A program made the position numbers and the translations under genes. A model generated the notes under the pieces. That model searched no databases. It had not been told where the DNA came from and was given only the letters and a program-made list of their open reading frames with translations. Positions 51,653-62,939 of a stretch of DNA of 64,000 nt are shown in pieces (position 1 is the stretch's first letter; the number at the start of each line of letters is the position of its first letter). The DNA comes from Amphiura filiformis (taxonomy: Eukaryota; Echinodermata; Ophiuroidea; Amphilepidida; Amphiuridae), in contig NC_092640.1 of NCBI RefSeq assembly GCF_039555335.1, positions 45,050,099 to 45,114,098 of the forward strand, read 5' to 3'.

Positions 51653-51893
51653 TCACAGTACATTTGATATATTCACTATCCCTCCTCCACTTCCTCCATC
51701 TTTCCCTCCGCCATTCCCACTGGTCACTAGTTCAAGTCCTTGCTTCTTGTCCTCCTCATCTGGGTCATATATAGCTTGCTGCTTCATCAAATACACAATA
51801 ATGATGATGACTAGGATGGTGCAGATGCATGCAATCACACTATGCCGACAATTGCTCCTGAAGACAAGCTACCCGACACTTTCTGAAGAATGT
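51653..51893 (-). CDS. Gene C last exon: TM helix and tail, frameshifted
   Basis: Acceptor TGTTCCAG. The first frame reads [18 protein letters not shown] then stop. The helix continues two bases on as [17 protein letters not shown], with tail [19 protein letters not shown] and a Gly-rich end NISNVL before TGA. GAIVGIV plus IACICTIL is a natural single helix, so an extra TG in GTGTG (51835-51841) breaks the frame. Confidence 0.85.
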
Positions 51894-54800
51894 CTGGAAC
51901 AGCAATGGTTTTTTACAATAATTTGCAAAACTATGTTATAATAATGGTTTAATGATACATTCAATCAACATCACAATGGACTATACCAGACCAGCTGAAA
52001 TCCATGCACCCCCTTATGGAGGACATGACCTTAATCTCCCAAACAGGGAGTGCAGATTTCAAATGGAGTCACCCATTTAGGTGGTGCCGTCATTGCCACC
52101 GAGATCCATTACGGGCCCGGGGACAAAATGAACGCAAAGGGTCCTCTGATCAGCGATGACGGTGCAGGACTTCATAGTGTGGGTGTGTGTGTGGGGAGGG
52201 GGCAACATTAGTGGCGTAAATTTCTTTGTGACTGGGAGGGAGGTTGGTGTAAAATCCTTAAACACATGTTGAAGTGAAGCTGCCAATGATCAAGTTTGAA
52301 CATTAAAGGAGACGAATGCGTGCGACTCGCGCACAATTTGCAATTTGAAAGTGGCATTTTGCTCCCAAATTAAGTTTCTTTGAACAACTTCCACGTGAAG
52401 CACAGACAATTGGCCAATTTCAATGCCAATTTGAAGCTAAAATGATCAAGTATGCATATGAACCGTTAAAGTGAACAAATTGCTCCCAGATTTAACTTAT
52501 TGACACACTGCGCGCAAAGCAGGGAAAAATTGCCACGTTTGAGCTAAATGATCAAATAATGAAGGGCACAATGCGCGAAAAAAATTGCAATTTGTGTTCC
52601 CATGATTAAGCTGCACTCCCCTGATTTCTCAAAGTTTTCATTTTATCGAGGATAGTCATTGTTGCAAAAGCAGACAGTAACATAATTCAAGTGAAATATT
52701 TATTAGAAAGTGTGGGTCAAAGTCTATCTTGTATTGTAAATGCACGTCTCTTTTCTTTGTTTTTTATGGGCCCGCAACTTTTGTTCCCTTTCTTAAAACT
52801 ATACGGAGAGCATCGACCCCGGTGGCGCCTACCCTACATAAAGGCTAATACCTTCAACTGGTTCTGATTCATACACTTCAAACTCAGACAACTGCAGTTG
52901 CTCTGTTTTACCAACCAATCAGTACTCAAATTACATTCATAGCCGAATATTTGTAAAGGAATGGGTCATTTCCAAAAAGTAGGTTGACTTTCGTTTAGGC
53001 CTATGTGACAATTATTGGAAATAACTAGAATGGTGATATAATAGACTAACCTGTGCATGTTACACCATCTCCACTGTAACTGGCATTACATGCACATGTG
53101 AAGGAACCAACGGTATTGTTGCAAACAGCATTTGCGTCACAGTTATTGGTATTCAAAGTACATTCATCAATATCTGTACAAAAATGTATGAAATAAGTCA
53201 GATATTATAAAGTAAAATACAGCTTTTGAGGTATAATCAAAAGAAAAGTTAATTTTGTGTCCTGTGCTATCCAACATGACACAATTAAATCCAAACAACG
53301 CTTAAATAAATTGGCTTTTATTGGCAACATGATGTATCATTTTCATTCATAGTGAAACGAATTTGTTTTGAAAACTCAAATTACCTAAACCAATCAGAGT
53401 ATAATATTTCTCATTTATTTATCATTTCCAAAAGGTAGTTTGACTCGCGTATAATGTGATAATTATTATAAATAAATTGACCTGAGCAATTTACTCCATC
53501 TCCACTGTAACCGGCATTACATGCACATGTGAAGGAACCAACGGTATTGGTGCAAGCAGCATTTGCATTACAGTTATCAGTAATCGAAGCACATTCATCA
53601 TTATCTGTACAAAATTTACAAAATAAGTCAGAAATTATTGGGTTAAAACACAGATTTTGAGGTATTGTTAAAAGAAAAATTAACATGTTTCATATACTCT
53701 GAAATATGACACAACTAATAAAACTTAAGAACCCTTAGGCCTTGAAAATAATTTCCTAAAAGTAGTTTGATTCCTGTATTTTGTATTGTAACCGGCATTG
53801 CATGCACATGTAAAGGAACCAACGGGTTCCACAGATTTTGAGGTATTATAACGGTTGATATTGGTAGTGAAACAAATTTGTTTTGAAAACTTTTACTTGC
53901 CAAAAACAATCATGGTAGAATATTTCGATAGGAATGCATAATTTCCTAAAAGTAGTTTGACTCGTGTATGTGTCGAGGGGTCAGTGACACAAAGACGTAA
54001 CTCCATTTTGATCATTCTGAGAAAAAAGAGTTTAAAGTCCACATTGACTCTTGTAGTTAAGTCTATGTTTCACTGGTCATTGCTTTCAATTTGGTGCTTA
54101 ATGGATTCACTTCTATGTGTTTATTGGAAAGTGCTCATGTTTCTGAAAATTTTGATATCAAAATCTCATTTTCGCAAAAAAATGGAGTTACGTCTTTGTG
54201 TCACTGACCCCACGGTGTGACAATTATTAGAATAAGTGGTGATATGGTACAAAATAGACTAACCTATGCATGTTTCTCCATCTCCACTGTAACCGGCATT
54301 ACATGTACATGTGAAGGAACCAACGGTATTGGTGCAAGCAGCATTTGCATTACAGTTATCAGTATTCAATATACAATCATCAATATCTGTACAAAAATGT
54401 ATGAAATAAGTCAGAAACTTTTATATAAAACATAGATTTTGAGGTATTCTATATGAAATGTAATTATGTATTTTTGTGCTCTAAAACACGACACAATTAA
54501 AACTAATAAAACACTTTATTAAATTGGCTTTGCTTGGCACCATACTGTATCATTTTCGATCACTAAGAACAGCCAATGTCCAGAGATGTTTCTGCCCAGA
54601 CTTTGTTAAGCCTTGACATGGGATTATCTCAGAGGATGTGGTGCCCAGGAATGTACAGACATCCAAAATTAAAGTAAAGATGCCCCAGAAATATCCAGAC
54701 CATATCCAAAAAAATAAAAAACGCGGGAAGTCTTTAAATATTGCATAAACATATTTTACATGATAATATTCAGTGCATGAACTTGTATGATATAGATAAA

Positions 54801-57800
54801 GCACTCGAGAGATTTCACCGGCTCGCCCATATCGCCCAACCCTAAAAAAAGTATATCAAACGAATTTAATGTACGAATTTAATGTTGTAATAAATCTCAC
54901 ATTGTACGATGTCAACTGTTGACGGCGGCGCCGGTTCGCTATCCCCAAGGACCGCTATACCTAAGGTTGGCTCTCTCTTAAGGTTCGCTATCCCTAACGT
55001 GTAAGCCATTGGAATAAAATCCCGCTATCTCTTATACAGAGTAAGGGCTTTTCTATACCTAAAAAAGGTCCGCTACTTCTAAAGTTCGATATCAGAATAA
55101 GGATCGCTAGTTCAAAGGTTCGATATCACTAATTTCAAATAAGATTCGCTATCACTAATTTTAATTAAGGTTCGCTATCTCTAATTCTTAATATTTTTTT
55201 GTGTATATCAACTTGAAGGAAATGTTCCGACACGCCTTTTCTTAATTTCCTGACTTTTACGTCTCATGCAAAATGACAAAATTGTTGCGGTTGATGTAAG
55301 TGGGCCCACTTTTGCATTCGACTTTCGGAATTACATCAAAGGGTTTTCCTGCCATTTAAAAATCCAGCAGCTTCCGGGACTGTCAAGGACTCTGCCCTCT
55401 GCACCCTGACGGGCTTCGCCCTGGTCCTGGACCCCCTGTCGTGAACCGCTCGCATGGATAGTGGAGTTTCATTATAAATTTTTTATTAAAAAGTGTTGCA
55501 TACAAACTACTTGAGAAATCCCGCCATAGTCGGTCACATGATTAAGGTGGCTAGGCAATTGATCCAGAATGCTGCTACGGATAGGGTCTTGTGACATATT
55601 AGAGGAACTTAAATCTGGAGGTACTACTCACCTATAAAATTTAATTGGACTGATCTTTTCACTGATCCATCTGGAAATTGGCAAGTAATTAGATCTCCAT
55701 TCATTGTCACGCTTATCTCAAGAGTCTGCATTGTACTGATGACTCCTGATACACCAGCTAGTGCGCCGGAATATTCGGTATCTGTTAGAGGTGCCCCAGC
55801 TACGTCCCAAGTCACATTTTGATACGACCCACAGTCCATAGTATTGAATACACACATGAATTGTATGGTGTGCCCTGCTGTGACATCGACTTGTGGAATA
55901 TCAATCCTGGTATTTGTTACAGGAGTACCACTGGTATCAACCATTACAAATGCAGTAGAGCTATCTGTCGGCAAAAAATCGAATAGTTTCTTATGACGCT
56001 TTGCTCATTATTTTTAAACTCTTACCGCTAAAGGTGGTCATCACCTTAATTACATCGGCTGGTGTTGCACTATTGATTCACCGTGATGATTCACCGTGGC
56101 AGCGAAATTACAGCGCTTCGAATTCTTCAAGATCTAGCTGGGAAAGGCGCTATATAAATCTTGCTTCGTATTCAGAATGCAATTCGATACGTCTGAGGTG
56201 CTCTCATGTCCCACAAAAATACTGTCGAAACGCCATAAACGCTCATTCTAGATCCCTTAAGTCCATCAATGCTGACCATTGGGGTGGAGTATCCTACCAT
56301 AGGTTTCTATACATTAAAACCATGCTTTGTGTTTGCTCTTGTCAAAATTATTCTAAGGGTGTGAACTTTAAATTGGGCCCATTCGGTGATTTGCTTATCC
56401 GTAAGATCGTAAAAAATCATCACAATTTAGATTTTGGTACCCAAGTCATTGTCATAGATGTGCTAACATAGCACGCTAGTGGTTCAGCCGAAAGCCATGT
56501 ATTTAAGACAAAATAAGGCATTTACATGTGATCTGTAATTTATATACTGTCAGTATATAAATGAGCTATTTGAAAGGGGCTTCAACTTCATCAATACTGC
56601 TGTTTTCTTCGTTTTTAGCTAAATGTTTCATTTCAAAAATACCAAAATGACAATTTGAATGACTTATCCATCACTTTTAGGCAACTTATAAACAATTTTA
56701 ATTTTTTACACTTGCGCTGGGATCACTGAATGGGTCTTTAAAATACACATTTCCTTTAACATGTAGCAGAAAATCCGCTTAGAATTTGTACATCGAATTT
56801 TGTACGTTAAAAATTCAAAATTTTGGCGAGGGTGCGCTCATTTTATGATGTCATAGCGAAACTACGTGGGGTATGTTTACAATACTTATTTTGCAGACCC
56901 ATAGCTATAAAATGATACATAAATATTGCCTGAGGGTGCAATGATAAAAATATAGCACGATGTCAAATTTTGACTTTACCATTTCACGAGTGAAGCCGAA
57001 TGAAATTGAAAAGTCTAAATTTGACAGAGTGATATACTAAAGATAGGCAGGTAATATCTGTTTTATAATGATATGAAACTACACCAGGCACAAAAAGAAA
57101 CTCGTCAGTTATATTCTTCCTTTGTTCAATAACTTGATAATTTTTGGATTATTCTGAAATATAAATTTTGTTAATTGGACTTTGCTTTCTCATTTGACAC
57201 CTTGTTCGTGAAAAACGAACAAAATTGACTCAAGATATGCGCCTCCAAAGCCTCAAACCCCAAAATCAAAAGTTGCATTTCAACGATTTTCAATGGGAAC
57301 GCATCGTTGTATTGCACACAAGCACCACGTGCCAATCAATAAAGCACACAGTGTAACAGGCCCAATTGAATCGTTAAAATTGCAACTTTTCATTTTGGGG
57401 TTTGAGAGTTTGAGGCGCATATCTTGGTCAATTCTTGCTCAATGTTCACGAACAGGGTGTCAAATGAGAAAGAAAAGTCCAATTAACAAAATGTATATTT
57501 CAGAATAATCCAAAATTATCAAGTTATTGAACAGCAAGGATGAATATAACTGACGAGTTTCTTTGTGCCTGGTGTATATTCAACAGCTCAAATCAGAGCC
57601 ATCGTTATATACATATTATACCATAAAAATGATAAATATAGCTGTTTATTGATCAAGGGAGCGGCATGTTTATGTAGATCATTCTTGATGGATAGAAATG
57701 ACCGGCCACGCATATCAAAAATCTTTCAAAAGCTCCAGTGAGTAGCACGAGGAACTTTTTTTCTCACCTTGAACAGTTACAGATTTGGTCTTTTTCACAC

Positions 57801-60800
57801 ATAGAGGCTTCGTCGGCATAACAAGTCAATGTGTGACCATCATATGTGATATCAAACATGAACTCAAGTGTACTTGTGGTGGAGAGAGACGAAGAGTCTA
57901 TCACGTCCGTTGCCATTGCAGGAGCATCCACGCCGTTCATTTTCCAGGTAATGGGAAGGGTTGAAAAGCATCCTTGGACCTCGCAGATGACTCGAGCGGT
58001 TGTGCTATCATCAAAACACAATTGACCTTCAGCAACAGGATTGCCGTAGCTGTCGCTTAGCTTATGTGTGTCCGGCTCTGCAAACCAAATTTGGAGAAGG
58101 TGGTATTTTATTTTAGAGAATAAGAGAAGAAGAAATATATTAAAAGCGCACTAATGCACACAAAGCGGCTTCTAGGCGCCACATACACAATAAGAATTGT
58201 GTAGAATAAAGCTATTTTAAATAAGAAAAAGTTTTAAACTTTTTTGAATGTCAGAAATTTTCATGACCAGCATGACAAATGCATTACAATGAGTACAAAC
58301 AAGCCTAGTATTGGTTCAGTGGTTCTTAGGATAGTTCTTGATATTTTGAGAAAATATCTCAAAACTTGGACTTTTATGTTGCCTATGGCTACCATGCATA
58401 GTATTAAAGATGCAGATTTACAAAAACCCATCTATTTTTAACGTACACATTGCAAATTTGATAAGTTCTTATATATTTTAAAATTAAAACCCACCTACGA
58501 TTTGGTCTGTATCTATCCGATACGCAAAAAGTCTTTGGTACTCGATATTACTTAATGTATCTAAGTTAATAACTTCGTTCGACACACGTGATCCCGGTAG
58601 GTAAAAATATCTCACGCCATCTCCTTGGTTGAAACCAACCTAGGGAAAAACAATTTTATTTGATATGCTACCTGTATGTTTGGGTTTGACGACCCTTGAT
58701 AAACCAGAAGAAAGCTTTTTTATTGGGGTCCATTTGAACACCAGGACGGGTTGGAACAGTCAGGGGTTAACACCTTACTCTTCTCGATCGCAACTAGCTG
58801 TCAACTATACTAAAGCCAAGAATTTTCCGCGTTGCGGAAATTCCGCGAAAATCGCGGAATTCGGAGGTAAAGCGGAAAACGCATTTCTGAGAAAAAAATA
58901 AAAAAAATAATCAAAAATGACCTAGAAAAAGGAAAAAAATACAATTGAAAAGAAATAAATAAAATACTAAATGAAATGGGTCTTCAAAATTCATCAAAAT
59001 AAAGTAAAATCCGTCATAAATTTACCGTACAACGCCCCATTGCAGCCATGATACCCAATTACCCATCCCAACTTTGCAAATCGCAATGATCGTCACAAGA
59101 TTCTTGTGAAATTTTATTATGTCAGAAATGTGCTAAAATTACAAAGCGGAGAAAAGCGGAATTTAGCATTTGTAAAGCAGAAAATTCTTGGCTTTAAACT
59201 ATACATGTACAGGTGCGACTTCTCTGTACACTGGACTTAGGGCTCACCTCCGAAGGATGGAATTCTCTAGCTCGCGGTTCATTTACGCAGCTCTAAATAC
59301 ACAAGGTGAGAGCAGAAGTCTGAATTTAATCTACAATAATGATTAAAGGCTTATATGTGACCGTCACCACGAATGAGCCGTAAATGTTCTCAATTGTATT
59401 CTGAGTTACAGTGTAAAATGGGCATGAAGGTCGTATTCATAGGTACCTCAATTTGGTGCTACGTGTACCTCATTTAATGAGATACACGTAGCACCAAATT
59501 GAAATATCTATCAATATGACCTACATGCCCCTTTTACACTGTAACTCAGAATACAATTGAGAACATTTACGGCTCATTCGTGGTGTACGGTCACATATAC
59601 GCTACCCAAATTATATACTAAATATATCCGGAGTGATATTATGGGCGTAATCCAGAAGGCAATTACGCAAGGAGGTAATGGCAAATCATAATCTCTTATC
59701 AGCAAATTGGTAGTATTACTTCCTAACCCAGTGTTGCAATAGTTGCTTAGTGTACCGCAGCTTGGTGATCAGTGATTGTCATCACCAAGTCAAAGGTAAA
59801 AATATTCATTTTCTACAAAGGAACAGTTGATTGAAATATGTGTACCTGCGCTCCGATGCCACCGAGACCAGTACTAGAGTTTGCATCATTTGTTGTTCCG
59901 CCGGACCAATTCAAATCTTCGAAGTAAAAAATTCCAGCAGATTGTGTGCCATCTGTGGCAAGAATAGCTTGAAATGAGTTTACCTAGAGTATAATGTAAA
60001 GTAAAGCAATAACTAAAACATTTCAACGGGCTACACACGATACTGCTAAAGTTGGTCAACAAGAGTGTCAGTATGTACTATCTTTACATTTATATCATCT
60101 GAGAAACTATAACTGTGACTTCCAAGGTAACAGGGTCTACTCTACGCTTGCTTTTGGCAAGCTTTTTACTGGCGGCTTTCTGGTCACTGGGGCTGGATGG
60201 TCCCCAATATAGAAACGTCACCAACATATCATTAACATCTGGATGGTCTGGACTTTCTAGGCAACTGTGATGGTGGTGACTCTGACCAAAATCTATGACT
60301 ATTATGATGATGATGAATTTCTTGTTCCTCAACATTACGACTATTACGAATTTATACTACATCGCTGAGCGTTAGCGATTGGGTTTTAGCTAATGAGGTA
60401 GAGCGCTTTTTGCTGCTTTGGGAGAGCGCGCCTCCTCATTAGTCAAGTACTAATCGCTCATCGCGCAACGATGGAGTATAAATTCAGCTAAAAACTTAGT
60501 GTTAAAACATAGGTATTTGAGGAATACCTATGGTTAAAGTAAATGAGCAGACAAAACTTACAATCGACCCTCCTACCGAACTGCCATAATATCCGACATT
60601 GACCCATGACACAACATACAACCATTCAGCCTGGAATTGGCACATGACACGTCCGCACTCGTTCAGCACTTTGTCAACGATAGCAAATTCCGCTTCCGTA
60701 TTTGCATTTCGCGTCGGCATTTCTCGATAGTATGCTGCTCCGGATACACTGAGGTCAATGTCAGCCCAGTAAGGACTAACTAACGCAAAACTCAGAGGAA

Positions 60801-62295
60801 AGGGTGTTGAAACATAGCCCCCAACACCTTCTGTAAAAGTTATAACTCCATTTAATCCAATCTGTGGAGAAAATATATAATACAAAAAAACCAAAAAAAT
60901 AACAGTAATACTAATACATCAAACATATCCCTGAAAAATACACTAAAGCGAGCACGCTCGTGATTCAACCTGGAACACGAAATACTACCTTCTTTGATAA
61001 CCTCATCTGTCTTGAATTTTGAGAGGCAATACGAAAGACAAAATAGAGCCACCGTAAAGTCTGTCATCTTGCAGACGTTTTTCCGCTGCGACTGAAGCAG
61101 CGACACATTGTTCCCCAGGGTCTTTTACTGCGACTGAAGCAGTGACAAATTGTTTCCCAGGGTCTTTTGCTGCGACTGAAGCAGCGACAAATTGTTCCCC
61201 AGGGTCTTTTGCTGCGACTGAAGCAGCGACACATTGTTCCCCAGGGTCTTTTGCTGCGACTGAAGCAGCGACAAATTGTTCCCCAGGGTCTGAAGCATCG
61301 ACAAATTGTTCCCCATGGTCTTTTGCTGCGACTAAAGCAGCGACACATTGTTCGTTCACCAGGGTCTTTGCTGCGACAGAAGCAACGACACATTGTTCCC
61401 CAGTGTCTTTTGCTGCGACTGAAGCAGCGACAAATTGTTCCTCATGGTCTTTTGCTGCGACTGGAGCAGTGGCACATTGTTCCCCAGGGTCTTTTGCTGC
61501 GACTGAAGCAGCGACACATTGTTTACCGGAGAATCAAAAACGCGCCGTCTCTCGAAATGGAAAATGCCATCACTTGATTCTATGTATTAGCTGTAAATAT
61601 GAATTTAATTTTTGCAGCTGAAAAAATAAAATGACTGAACTCCCAGCGCCATGTGAGTGCGTAGTGGCCACTAATTGTAAGCACTACGAATGTGTGTTTA
61701 CGTGTTATTGTTTGTATATAGTACAGATTATGTAAAATTAATAAGCAATAAATTGATGGCACCCTAGGTAAAAGTGGTCGTAATAAATGGCCGTGTTATT
61801 TGAAAAAGAGGGACAATTGAAGACCACTTTAATCAAAATCGGACCCCTGTGGTGTTAATTTTTTTACAACTCAAAAGTGGTCAAACTATGCTTTGTTTTT
61901 TGAATCGGCACTAGTGTGGTTTTCATAACAACCTGAGCACTTTTGAAATTTGATCCTAGGTAACCTTTGACCATGTTGACCCTCAATTGATTGGGTTCCA
62001 TGTGACCTATTCTGAAATATTAAAGTAACCCAAACCAACATGCCTCTTCTTGTGCTTTTTATCAACTATGTCCCTTAACTTTTTTATCCTGCTACACTGT
62101 TAAAGGAAGATAATGTGAATATTTTTATCGAAATTCTTTACAGCGCCTAATACATAAAATGGTTTCTTACATATGTTTGATTATAAGATGTTCCAAAGTA
62201 AGGGAATGTACGAGCCAATGTAATCGGGCCAACAAAGCCATCATCTCCTGTTGGAATTTGTGAGTCCGAATCTGTATTGTATAGTAGCAACAAAT
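51653..62295 (-). CDS. NIDO - Ig-like x2 - cbEGF x3 - TM receptor-like protein (gene C)
   Basis: Minus-strand exons: 62171-62295, 60562-60861, 59846-59983, 58495-58639 (nidogen-type NIDO region), 57768-58077 and 55632-55964 (Ig-like), 54264-54386, 53482-53604 and 53051-53173 (calcium-binding EGF), 51653-51893 (TM and tail). From the Ig exons on, every junction is phase 1, the usual state for shuffled extracellular modules. NIDO plus EGF recalls nidogen and SNED1, but two Ig-like units and a TM helix make a different architecture. Likely a cell-surface adhesion or recognition protein. Two exons (57768 and 51653) have out-of-phase indels at TG runs that would stop translation. The signal peptide exon must lie upstream of 62295 and was not found. 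The gene converges on gene B. Confidence 0.82.
52080..53040. other. Gene C intron and flank, degenerate repeats
   Basis: 52300-52620 contains loosely repeated phrases (CAATTTG, GCGCGCAAAGCA, AATGATCAA) at about 90-base spacing. No exon is seen. Confidence 0.45.
53051..53173 (-). CDS. Gene C cbEGF exon 3
   Basis: 123 bases, phase 1-1. [20 protein letters not shown] then [20 protein letters not shown]. It has six cysteines, the DIDEC calcium start and the C-x-N-x4-F-x-C-x-C hydroxylation consensus. Confidence 0.95.
53482..53604 (-). CDS. Gene C cbEGF exon 2
   Basis: 123 bases, phase 1-1. [20 protein letters not shown] then [20 protein letters not shown]. Six cysteines. Confidence 0.95.
53787..53826 (-). 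pseudogene. Relic of a fourth EGF exon
   Basis: [12 protein letters not shown] is recognisable, flanked by truncated copies of intron sequence that surrounds the intact EGF exons. Both ends of the exon are missing. Confidence 0.8.
53977..54211. mobile_element. 235-bp MITE in an EGF intron
   Basis: GGGGTCAGTGACACAAAGAC and its complement form terminal inverted repeats of about 33 bases. The paralogous introns near 52985 and 53446 have GACTYG-GTAT...GTGACAATTATT uninterrupted, so they show the empty site. Confidence 0.88.
54264..54386 (-). CDS. Gene C cbEGF exon 1
   Basis: 123 bases, phase 1-1. [20 protein letters not shown] then [20 protein letters not shown]. Six cysteines. Very similar to the two downstream exons, as are the flanking introns. 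Confidence 0.95.
54930..55200. repeat. Degenerate GGTTCGCTATCCCTAA repeats
   Basis: About eight copies of a 20-30 base unit GTTCGCTATC-CTAA. Reverse-complement relatives occur at 24810-24910. Confidence 0.7.
55632..55964 (-). CDS. Gene C Ig-like exon 2
   Basis: 333 bases, phase 1-1, between GCCGACAG and GTGAGT. Reads [20 protein letters not shown], a WDV strand after YQNVT, then [19 protein letters not shown] and [11 protein letters not shown]. The C...W...L-I-----GDLITC pattern fits an Ig-like fold. It has an N-x-T site (NVT). Confidence 0.85.
56465..56745 (-). repeat. Dispersed repeat R4, copy 2
   Basis: Reverse-orientation partner of 49380-49660, inside the intron between the two Ig exons. 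Confidence 0.8.
57080..57576. mobile_element. Large foldback element, ~200-bp arms
   Basis: ACACCAGGCACAAAAAGAAA at 57081 and its complement at the right end open arms (57080-57290 and 57365-57576) that stay paired with modest divergence over about 200 bases, including GAGGCGCATATCTTG. The loop holds CACACAAGCACCACGTGCC. It lies in the Ig-Ig intron of gene C. Confidence 0.85.
57768..58077 (-). CDS. Gene C Ig-like exon 1, frameshifted at its end
   Basis: Acceptor TTTGCAG, donor GTGAGA. Reads [57 protein letters not shown] then [10 protein letters not shown]. It is 310 bases, not a multiple of three. Shifting one frame near 57790 gives [10 protein letters not shown], which parallels VKRSVQLNF at the end of the next Ig exon and restores phase 1. 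As written, splicing would give an immediate stop. Confidence 0.85.
58237..58418 (-). repeat. Dispersed repeat R1, copy 4
   Basis: Same orientation as 2626-2845, with ATGAGTACAAACAAGCCTAG and TTGATATTTTGAGAAAATAT. Confidence 0.8.
58495..58639 (-). CDS. Gene C NIDO-region exon 4
   Basis: Acceptor CCCTAG, donor GTGGGT. Phase 0 in, phase 1 out. [17 protein letters not shown] and [20 protein letters not shown] match the end of NIDO domains (AGFN-GD---Y--LPGS). Confidence 0.88.
59352..59599. mobile_element. 248-bp foldback MITE, ~118-bp arms
   Basis: TATATGTGACCG at 59352 to CACGTAGCAC in the right arm. The arms include TGAGCCGTAAATGTTCTCAA and pair almost throughout with a very short loop. Intronic in gene C. 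Confidence 0.92.
59846..59983 (-). CDS. Gene C NIDO exon 3
   Basis: 138 bases, phase 0-0, ACTCTAG to [26 protein letters not shown] and FEDLNWSGG fit the NIDO core (N-FQ--LATDG--S---F-Y----W). Confidence 0.93.
60352..60483. repeat. Foldback ~130 bp
   Basis: GAATTTATACT and AGTATAAATTC at the ends. GCTAATGAGG and CCTCATTAG pair inside, with AGAGCGC and GCGCGCC near the loop. Confidence 0.8.
60562..60861 (-). CDS. Gene C NIDO exon 2
   Basis: 300 bases, phase 0-0, TCTCCACAG to [39 protein letters not shown] and [18 protein letters not shown]. The NG-I-F and ---PYWADID motifs are diagnostic of NIDO. Confidence 0.95.
61080..61540. repeat. 51-bp minisatellite, ~9 copies
   Basis: The unit contains CTGCGACTGAAGCAGCGACA and TTGTTCCCCAGGGTCTTTTG. 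It is 17 codons long and free of stops in more than one frame on both strands. The half-unit GCTGCGACTGAAGCAGC is an imperfect hairpin. It lies in the intron between NIDO exons 1 and 2. Confidence 0.95.
62171..62295 (-). CDS. Gene C NIDO exon 1
   Basis: Acceptor TTATTTGCAG, donor TAT|GTAAGA. Phase 1 in, phase 0 out. [20 protein letters not shown] then [20 protein letters not shown]. Matches the D---P-GDD----I-L---F-FFG--Y start of NIDO. A phase-1 entry implies a signal-peptide exon upstream. Confidence 0.88.
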
Positions 62296-62540
62296 CTGCA
62301 AATAAAACACAAATCAAACATCAATGTTATATAATATGAATGTGAGGTCGTTTTGATCCCTTCCAACATAGCATACAATCGATACCATTAGTTATAATAG
62401 CAATAATATTAGGTGCAAGCAATGTAGTTTTTAAGACTTTTCAATACACCGTTACTACAAACTTCACCTTCTTTCAAATTTCATCTCCCCTCACTCTCCG
62501 TCTCTTCCCCTTATTTCCATCTCTCTCCCTCTCCCTCCCT

Positions 62541-62700
62541 CTGCTCCAAGCCTGGGCTCATACACCTGTTCCGAATTTTGATATGCCATAGGCTTTGTGT
62601 TGTGATCATTTCGATCAGTGGTTCGTAAGAAATCGTGATCCAGTTGACCTAGCAACGGTCATATTCTAACGTGCACTACGACAGCGAACATCGATGAACA
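62541..62700 (+). repeat. Dispersed repeat R2, uninterrupted copy
   Basis: Empty-site counterpart of 6601-7400. Single CATAGGCT at 62587-62594. Confidence 0.88.
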
Positions 62701-62939
62701 TTTACGGACGTCAATCGGTTATATCCAGGCACGATAATTATTGCATTTTTGCTGCCCGAATTTTCGCGTTAAGTAGTTTTAGACCGTTTTGAAAAATTTT
62801 TGCAACATTTTACGCGTTTTTTTTACAATATTTGCTCTAGCCTTTTGGGTAACGAGAAAGTAAAACTGATTGCAGTCTCTAACACCGGTAGTACGTTTGT
62901 TTATGCACGTGCTCGTCTCATTACACATGTTCGTCTCAT

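Noticed and set aside
61003-61621. Long ORFs on both strands with 17-residue repeats
   Set aside because: All arise from a 51-bp minisatellite inside an intron of gene C; opposite-strand frames are equally open, so openness is not evidence of coding.
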